From: Rhizophlyctis rosea
Lineage: Eukaryota; Chytridiomycota; Chytridiomycetes; Rhizophlyctidales; Rhizophlyctidaceae
Reading direction: 5' to 3'
NCBI GenBank assembly: GCA_027596075.1
Contig: JADGJC010000060.1
Span: forward strand, 104,177 to 168,176
Length of the DNA: 64,000 bases
The notes under the pieces are model-generated. The model was not told where the DNA came from and did not search any database. It saw only the letters and a program-made list of their open reading frames with translations. The position numbers and the translations under genes were made by a program. Positions 57,401 through 64,000 of this stretch are shown in pieces. Positions within the stretch are counted from its first letter, which is position 1, and every line of letters starts with the position of its first letter.

Positions 57401-58369
57401 CGCTGGACCGCCAGGTGTTTGCACGAACACACCGGGTTTCCTGTCGTATAATGAGATTTTGGATTTGGCCAAGACAAGTGGTGGCGAGACGTCCTTGAAT
57501 GACAAGTCGCAGACTCAGTCGTTGGTTGCGGGGAATCAATGGGTTTCGTGAGTAGTTTGCTGAATGCTGGCGGCGTCATATATCACATGGCAGAAAAAGT
57601 AACCCTTTCGACTCACGACAGATATGAGACACCAGCAACCATTGAAAAGAAGATGATCATTGCTGCCAATCAGGTAAGCCGTTATGAATCCGTCAGTGAT
57701 CGGTTCAAGCACTCATTTCCCGCGCTACGCAAACAGTGCTTGATCGGCGTTTCTGTCTGGTCCTTGGACCTTGACCCCTCCGGCCTGCTACTTCTCTCGA
57801 TCTACGGCCACTCCAACACCATGGATGGGGCCAATCGCGAATCGTGTATGGGAGATGGAGGTTGGCCCACCACCAAGGTTGGATCCACCGCCAGTCATGA
57901 TTGTCCATATGGTGGGGGGAAGATCAACCGAAAATGTGGGTCCGGCGGTAAATGGGAAGCTCAAACTAATGACTGTGATGATCCGGGCACAAGTGAGTAC
58001 TGAGAGGGTCCTTTTGGAGTAGTGGAAGTAGCATCATTGCTGATATGTTGCCCTTTCCCTGTTGCAGAATACCTGGGCGATGACTTCCGAACATGCAAGA
58101 ATGGTCCCACTGTGAGCTCTTCGGGCACTTCTTTGGGAATTGAAGACGTGGATCGTGGACATTCCCGCCGCCGTCGGTCGGAAGACATGCCATCTCGTCC
58201 ATCGTGGTCTAAGCGAGAACGTTTGGAGGTAGCGGAGTCTGAGATTAGGGTAGAGAAACGACAGGCTACAACAACAGCTGCAGCAGCGCCTACAGACCTC
58301 TGGGACTTGATGAAGGCAAACCCTTCTGGAGATCTGCCAAATGTCCAGGGCATTTTCCAGCGCGATTAG
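54478..58369 (+). CDS. thaumatin-like / hevein / GH18 chitinase fusion protein
   Basis: Secreted multi-domain enzyme. Exon 1 (54478-54537) plus the start of exon 2 (54766) encode a signal peptide (MMQHARAVSLLVVAACLLTQ joined to VANA). The thaumatin-like domain follows (about 55050-56090): LLKIVNMCNHKIWPAIQG, GRVWARTNCKV, CETGTCG, IAEFTLDGWNHLDYYDVSQV, NCPPEL and the terminal DDMSSTFNCRNADYQVTFCP. A hevein module comes next (CGKDAGGKTCPNNYCCSS, YGVCGLGSDVCG). The GH18 barrel starts KVVAYYSGS, has ITHLIYTFGAIS and the catalytic DGVDFDWEWPG (DxxDxDxE with Glu acid), then INVMTYDFNG and GIAFYGRNY. A CCP-like Cys module (GSGGKWEAQTNDC) and a basic, Arg-rich tail end the protein. Hydrolysis of chitin is expected; the thaumatin domain may bind beta-glucan (family knowledge). 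About a dozen short introns restore every junction. Confidence 0.88.
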
Positions 58370-59124
58370 GCGGGAAGTCAGTGATCGGCTTCTGTTCCTC
58401 ACGTTTGACGATAGAGTCGTTCTGCTCCCTTTGTACTATACTTATAACTATAGAATGTGATAACTTACGGTTGGCCCACCGGCCCATCGCTTTTTGGCGG
58501 ATAAGATCGCGTTAGTTTGCGGTATGTATCGAACCGGCCGAACTGCAAGGAATTGAAATTTTCTGATACCTATGTCATCTTGCGCCAACCACCGTTCAAT
58601 CATGCCCCTCCGGGCTAATGTTCAATCCGTTGGTACATGGGCTGCCTTTTGAGCCATGGTTTTTACGAACACTGCGTGCAAAAGTCGTTTGGACAGAGCA
58701 GTGACAGCCCGCCCGAAAGGAATCCGATCGACAATCGACGTTGAACAGCCTGCTTTCCCAGTCTTCCAGACCTCCCCTTCCATCAGCCAAAATGCATTTG
58801 TTGAACTCATTTCACGGAAGTTTGGATCAACTCCATTTTCCGGAGACCACCGAATCGGGATTATTCATGATTCAGCGTGTGGTGCGGATGTCGCCAGTGA
58901 AGACCGCTGCAAGTGCACGTTCTGACGCGTGCACCCAACCGTCCACTTAGCGCGCGTCACTCATGACGAAGTTTCAGACTGCTGCGCAGTACGAGTCTGC
59001 ACTTTGGAACGGGATTATGATTCCAGGAATTCCACAGACAGACTAAACTTGAAATTTGGAACTTTCCGGTGGAAAGCAGAAATATGAATGGAAATTGTTT
59101 CGCACACAGCGAATTTCCAAAGAG
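58370..59124. other. intergenic, no gene supported
   Basis: 3' flank of the chitinase fusion and 5' flank of the phosphoesterase. Short motif-less frames only. Confidence 0.35.
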
Positions 59125-59130
59125 TATAAA
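59125..59130 (+). promoter_or_regulatory. TATA box of the phosphoesterase gene
   Basis: TATAAA 95 bases upstream of the ATG, followed by a T/C-rich leader. Confidence 0.6.
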
Positions 59131-59224
59131 GAGAGTTCCAACCGCTCAAAAATTGTCCATTTTGGGCTTTTTTAATCATCTTCGAACCTCATAATCTACC
59201 CAACATCGTTCGGACAAAGACATA

Positions 59225-60206
59225 ATGCGTGCTACATTTGTTGTGCTTGCTCTCGCCGCCGCTGCTACGGCAGCTCCTTCTCAGAAGGCTCCTCCGAAGG
59301 GTAGATTTTTCGACAAGTTCTTGATGATCATGATGGAGAATACCGTGAGTGTTGCCATGTTTTGGGAGCCGTCCATTACTTGCCACCAGAAGTCGAGCTC
59401 AACTGATCTTCCTCTCAAATCCTTGAATATAGAACTACACCACGGCTCTCCAGGATCCCAACTTTAAAGCCATTGCTGACAACGGCTGCCTCCTCTCCAA
59501 CTACTACGCCGTCACCCACCCCTCCGCCCCAAACTACGTCGCAACCGTGGACGGCAACAATGTCGACATCAACAACACCCTCATCCAAGACGATGCTCAC
59601 CGCGACGTCGCCGGCAAGGGTCTCGTCGGATCCCTGGAAGCCGGCCAAATCTCCTGGAAAGCCTATATGGAAAACTACCCAGGCGACTGCTACAATGGCA
59701 ACAACTTCCCCATCGGAGGCCGCCTCTACGCCCGCAAACACAATCCCTTCATCATGTACCCACAAATCCGCGCCAACCCCACCCTCTGTGCTAAAATCGT
59801 CAACGAAACCGTCTACGCCGATGACCTGAAGCACAACATCCTCCCGCAATACAGCTACTATGTCCCAAACCAAAACAATGACGCCCACGACACCAACACC
59901 ACATTCTCTGGAAAATGGCTCAACACATGCGTGAACAACCTTCTTGACAGTCCCGCCAACAAGGAGAACCTTGCCGTTCTCATCGTGTTTGACGAGAACG
60001 ATGACTTCACCAACCATGATGTGTCGCAGGTTTATGCTGTTCTTACCGGATCGGCTGTTGAGCATTGTCCCAAGCCTGATGATACTCTGTACTCTCACTA
60101 CTCGATCATTAAGACTGTTGTCGAGAACTGGAAGTTGCAGGAGTTGGGGAAGAACGACGTCCTTGCTACCGCGTTTAAGCCGTTCAAGAGTCTTGGTTGG
60201 TGGTAA
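59225..60206 (+). CDS. secreted acid phosphatase / phosphoesterase (phosphoesterase family)
   Basis: Two exons (59225-59344, 59433-60206) give 297 residues. A signal peptide (MRATFVVLALAAAATAAPSQ) precedes the mature enzyme. Family blocks are FLMIMMENT joined to NYTTALQDPNFKAIADNGCL, where Glu-Asn binds metal at the active site. Then come YYAVTHPSAPNYVATVDG (the family's HPSxPNY) and NLAVLIVFDENDDFTNHD (DE pair with later His). This is the alkaline/acid phosphoesterase family that includes fungal PHO-type acid phosphatases and bacterial phospholipase C relatives; a plain phosphomonoesterase is most likely in a fungus. The protein is short for the family (usually about 350-450). It likely scavenges phosphate outside the cell. 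Confidence 0.85.
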
Positions 60207-60906
60207 ATGCTAGGAAAAGTACCCCACAACGATAGTGTAAACATGCCGTTGTCTCGTCCGCCCCCTCTAAAAGTTAGTAGATAATGAATGGTATAGCATA
60301 TTTCTATGTAGGCCAAGTTAGGTAGATCCAATAATAGATGCTTCTGGATAGGTAATGGTAATATCCACACAATCATATACCAAGTGCCCTGCTGGTGGAT
60401 GCCTTTTCGAACTTGCTTGTGCCTTTCCTGCAGCCAATGAGGATCGGAAAGGGAATGTGTTCCGGAAACACAAATTTTGCTTTACAGCTGCAGAATTGGG
60501 ATGGCATTCGCAACATGAAAGAGCTGTGACCCTGTGAAAGCATGGCATCGGTGAAATAGAATAGCATTTTGGGCAGGTTGTTCAAGGTTACTTGAAAACT
60601 TGTGACACAACCGCTTACAAAACTGATGATGGACCGCTCACGATGAATATAGCTTGACATAGGGCAGGACAATGATTCAATTGAGTGCAAAACTTTGCGA
60701 TACAATATGCCGGAATCTGCATAGAGCACCCGACGACCTTCAACTTGTACATTGGCAAAAACCACCTCGACACCTTCAAAATACACATCGCAACGAAAGG
60801 CTACAGAAGAAAAGGGTATGCATTGTTACACATCTACATGGCGAATGAAACCAGCATCCGCTTTGCACACCCGCTAAACTATTGTTGCTCTGACGGTTCA
60901 AGCCCT
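60207..60906. other. convergent 3' region
   Basis: Between the convergent 3' ends of the phosphoesterase (plus) and GH62 (minus). No gene supported. Confidence 0.35.
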
Positions 60907-62243
60907 CTAACATCCAACACCCTTGGTCTTGGAAGTCAAGAGACCCAACCTGTACGGCAACTGCTGGTAGTCCCCACCAGCACCAGGCGCCAACCCCTGG
61001 TAGAAGAACTGCAAGTTGCAAGTATCAATCTCCAAATACTCATCAGTACCGGCCCTGATCAACTCGCCGTGACTAACACCCTGGCTCCACTTGGTGCCAG
61101 AGAACGCAACGTTAGCATTACCAGCGAAGGGCGCGCTGTCAGAGGAGGCGCCGGAGACTGCAGTCCAGCTGCCAGTGAGGGAGGAGGAGGTGAAGGCCTT
61201 GTAGTACCGACCAGAGGAACCGATAGCTTCCATGAGGGCGAGGTAGGTGTTGGAGCCCTTGAGCTTGTAGACCATGGTGCCTTCGAACAAGTCGTATGTG
61301 GATTGAGAGATGACGGTGGTGGCGGAGCCCCAGCCGGTGGGGAAGGAGGACTTGGAGGTGGACATGCGGAACATCTTGCCGCCGTCGTTGGCGAAGAAGA
61401 GATGGCATTGGGTGGTATCGCAGATGGTCCAGAAGTCGATCCAGCCGGTGCTGGAGCCGGAGGAGATGGAGGGTTGGGTGGAGACCATGACCTTGGGAGT
61501 GGACCAGGAGCGAGGGTTGGAGGGGTCGGTGGTGGTGGCATACATGGGGTTGGGGGATTGGAAGATCAAGTACCAGAGCTTTTGGTCGGAGTGGTAGACG
61601 ACCTGCGGAGCGCACTTGTACCCTCCGAAACCGCTGATGGTGTCCATGTAGGTCTGGGTGGCGGAGCTGGCTTGGGACCAGTCGGCGAAGTTGAAGTAGA
61701 CCATGTTCCAGTTACCGCCGGCGAGGGCGACGGTGGCGTAGACGTGCCATTTGCCGTTGTAGTAAAAGATGGAGGGGTCCTTCAGAGAGTAAGGGTTGTG
61801 GGAGGAATCGGCCTTGGGGGCAGCGAGGAGGCCGCTGGAGTTCCAAGAGAATGAGGAAGGTAGCCTGCCACTGCCGCCGCTGCTGCTGCTGGTCGTGGTG
61901 GAAGCGGCCGTGGTGGTGGTCCGGGTAGCAACCACTGTGGTGGTGGTAGTAGCGCGCGCAGTGGTGGTCGTAGCGCCGCCTCCGCTGCTAGAGCCGGGAA
62001 GACCTAATAGTGACAAAAGAGTGTCATGATCAGCATGAATGTTCAATCGGATGCCTATTCCAATGGAAGGAGGAATCCCTTACATTGCGAGTACCAAGGG
62101 TTGCTGTAAGTGCAAACGTTGCCTGACACACAGCAAGTGGGACCAGTGTATCCCTGTCCACCGCACTGTCCCCACTGAGAGGCACAAGACTGCGCAGCCG
62201 CAAGGCCGATAGCGCTCAGAACAATAGCAGATTTGAGAAGCAT
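60907..62243 (-). CDS. GH62 alpha-L-arabinofuranosidase with CBM1
   Basis: Releases arabinose side chains from arabinoxylan outside the cell. Exon 1 (62084-62243) encodes a signal peptide ([18 protein letters not shown]) and a CBM1 cellulose-binding module ([19 protein letters not shown] to WYSQC). The intron (62004-62083) leads to a Thr/Ser linker ([14 protein letters not shown]) and the GH62 domain. Catalytic-domain blocks are [20 protein letters not shown] (general base Asp in KDPS), [33 protein letters not shown] (acid Glu in EG) and [18 protein letters not shown] near the C-terminus. Total length is close to 418 residues. CBM1 is rare outside fungi and in this architecture points to plant cell-wall decay. 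Confidence 0.93.
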
Positions 62244-62326
62244 CGTCGCCGATCCGGATCGAGGAAGTGGGGTATGGGGTGGGGCTGACGAGGTAGAAGA
62301 GGGGGCTTCCCCGCCAACTTGGTCGA

Positions 62327-62332
62327 CTTATA
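62327..62332 (-). promoter_or_regulatory. TATA box of the GH62 gene
   Basis: TATAAG on the minus strand, about 84 bases upstream of the ATG at 62243. Confidence 0.5.
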
Positions 62333-63658
62333 GATTTTTCCAATCCGTAAGACCACGGCAAATAAGCAACAACAAACTGGTAAACCCAAACGGCAACCGA
62401 CCCCACCCCGCTTACGGACAAGGCAGCCGCCACCACAAAAAGGAACCACCTTCAAAAACTCTTTCTCTGCACACTCGCATTGATAGCATTATTTTTCCGC
62501 CCCTCCCCCAAATAAGTCATAGAGCTATGATTGGTTCCAAGAAGGGTAGTGATTGCCTTCTCTTCGGCAGAATAGGGTGGGGTGTTTCTGAATTTGTGCG
62601 ACTGCATTTGTCTTGTAAGCGGAAAGGTTACCGAATGTGGCTTACGGCCCAATTCGTGGCCTCCCAAATCAGAGAAATGTTTCGGAGTCGCGTGATCAGA
62701 CCTCCGCTTTGGGCTCCGCGCGACCTCCGCTTTGACCGCACGGCCCGCCTTTTCGGGGTCAAAACAGGAGAACGGTTCAATTTCCGGCCGTACGTTACGT
62801 ATTGGTGCTGCTCACCTCCGTGGTGCAAAGCCTTCCCAATTTACAATCGAACTTCCCTCCTCCTGGACTGGACTGCTTTGATAAAATGAACCTCACCGCC
62901 AACACAAGAGGGTAGCTGTTGCCATCTTGAAAGTTCATCCCCACCCCCACTGGATCCATCTCTGTCAATATTGCCCTGTACGGAAATGTCCGCTCATGAG
63001 CATGACTTCCCATGTGGGATACTTCTCAGGTTATCAAAGATTGACTCACGGTCCGCATCTGGAATGTCTAGAATCAACCCCATACACGCGGAATATGCTA
63101 CCTCCACAAAGGGTCTCCGTCGGTGGTTTGACACTTACCTGGGCCCGTCGCAACTTTGGCGTGCGTTCATGGCGGAGACGCATCAAGTGTCTGATTGCGG
63201 GGTTGCGCTGGGTGACTGGGTGTGGGTGGGCACCAGAACTGGCCGTTGGAGCGACCCAAATACCGGGGAGAACCCGCAATGAAGGCGTCCACGAGCTACT
63301 ACGAGCTTCACGGGAGCTAGCATTATTGACCTGTCAAATAGTGGGAACGGTTCGAGTCACTACGTCTGGAAACATCATTTTAATCATGGCTTGGCGGAGT
63401 GGGGATGCCTCAGACAGGACATCTCAGTCAGGACATATCCAGTGTCCATGCCAAATGACTCCAAAGGGCCATATATCAGTTACTCGATCACTCACGCAAA
63501 TGAGCCACTTGAAGACCCCAAAACTGTGGAGAGTTCGAGACGGCGTTCTGAAGGTGGACAACTTGGTTCTGTAATGCTCGGCTTGGGTTCAAATCTCAGT
63601 TGAAGCTGAAGCAAAATAAGTATCATACGTCCAGTCATCGATGATCGAGCATTGATCC
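62333..63658. other. intergenic, no gene supported
   Basis: A 215-codon plus-strand frame (62927-63574) has an ATG but no motif, odd His/Arg/Thr composition and equally long frames opposite, so it is not called. GTTCAAATCTC near 63590 resembles a tRNA B box, but no matching A box or acceptor stem was found. Confidence 0.35.
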
Positions 63659-63959
63659 ATGGCTCTAGCAAAAACTCTCAAAGATAAACTATGCAGTTTG
63701 GTCTTATTGCTGTTCATCCTCCGATGTAATGGCTACAGCGTGACGACGGTCTATCAGGACCCCGACTGCAAAATCACCGCCAACCGAACGGACTGTTCCT
63801 GCGACCCCATGTGCCAACACCGAAAGTGTGTCAACATGGTCCAGTCACCCATTCTGACCAGTGCGGGGAAGGGGTGGAAGGGTAAACTCAAAGGTGCGTG
63901 GGGGTGTGATCTCTGTCATTCTTGCAGCCGTGTGTAATGACATGGGCAATGCGGCTTAG
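63659..63959 (+). CDS. small secreted Cys-rich protein (3' structure uncertain)
   Basis: ATG at 63659 gives a hydrophobic leader (LCSLVLLLFILRCNGYSVTT), then a Cys-rich region DCKITANRTDCSCDPMCQHR. A likely intron (GTGCGTGGGG to TTCTTGCAG, 63894-63927) joins LK to AVCNDMGNAA followed by TAG at 63957-63959. A further intron with exons beyond the window is possible. Eight or more Cys and the leader suggest a secreted disulfide-rich protein. No family was recognised. Confidence 0.5.
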
Positions 63960-64000
63960 TGCAACCCTAGCACTGTGGAGAAATCTTGTGCACCAACGAC

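Noticed and set aside
60685..61854. 389-codon plus-strand open frame
   Set aside because: Mirror of the GH62 coding region; Gly/Val-rich shadow of codon bias.
62927..63574. 215-codon plus-strand open frame
   Set aside because: Composition is unlike protein-coding sequence, no motif or splice support, overlapped by other frames.
63524..63612. GTTCAAATCTC resembling a tRNA B box
   Set aside because: No A box at a proper distance and no acceptor stem complement upstream.

Overview
The window looks like nuclear DNA of a filamentous or zoosporic fungus, most likely a chytrid (inference). Short GT..AG introns are frequent and genes are tightly packed on both strands. The core genes are fungal (ESF1, mitochondrial ribosomal proteins, IFA38-type reductase, NRP1-type protein, Sad1/UNC-84 protein), and several secreted enzymes carry CBM1, hevein and thaumatin modules. 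A WWK-type ankyrin-like repeat protein adds a zoosporic flavour. No mobile element, CRISPR array or rRNA was seen, and no complete tRNA. Gene models below were built by joining open frames at splice signals that restore conserved protein blocks. Several long open frames start at TTG or GTG, so starts were moved to ATG.

Layout. 1-12.2 kb is housekeeping: a mitochondrial FAD/folate-type carrier (cut by the window start), a disordered nuclear-type protein, ESF1 divergent from mL41 (MRPL27), a C2H2 protein, bL32m (MRPL32), and a very-long-chain 3-ketoacyl-CoA reductase. 13.5-16.1 kb holds a GRE2-like reductase and an unassigned frame. 16.3-20.2 kb is a decayed Argonaute gene. 20.9-21.7 kb is the most striking gene: a histone H2B whose N-terminus is a linker-histone H1-type globular domain. 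22.6-26.3 kb is repeat-rich decayed sequence ending in a 2-oxoglutarate/Fe(II) oxygenase domain. 26.5-33.1 kb carries a SUN-domain protein divergent from an NRP1-like RNA-binding protein that runs into a 10-N assembly gap.

35.3-41.4 kb has the WWK-repeat protein and a bHLH factor. 42.5-48 kb has a large apple-domain plus ComEC-like metallo-beta-lactamase protein and an EF-hand membrane protein. An F-box-like protein follows (48.7-50.2 kb). 50.5-64 kb is mostly secretory: a hevein/CCP/Cys-repeat protein divergent from a thaumatin-hevein-GH18 chitinase fusion, an acid-phosphatase-type phosphoesterase, a CBM1-GH62 arabinofuranosidase, and a Cys-rich secreted protein at the edge. Together these fit a saprobe that handles chitin and plant arabinoxylan.

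The most unusual signals are the H1-H2B fusion, the Argonaute pseudogene with two lost catalytic aspartates, and the thaumatin-hevein-chitinase fusion.
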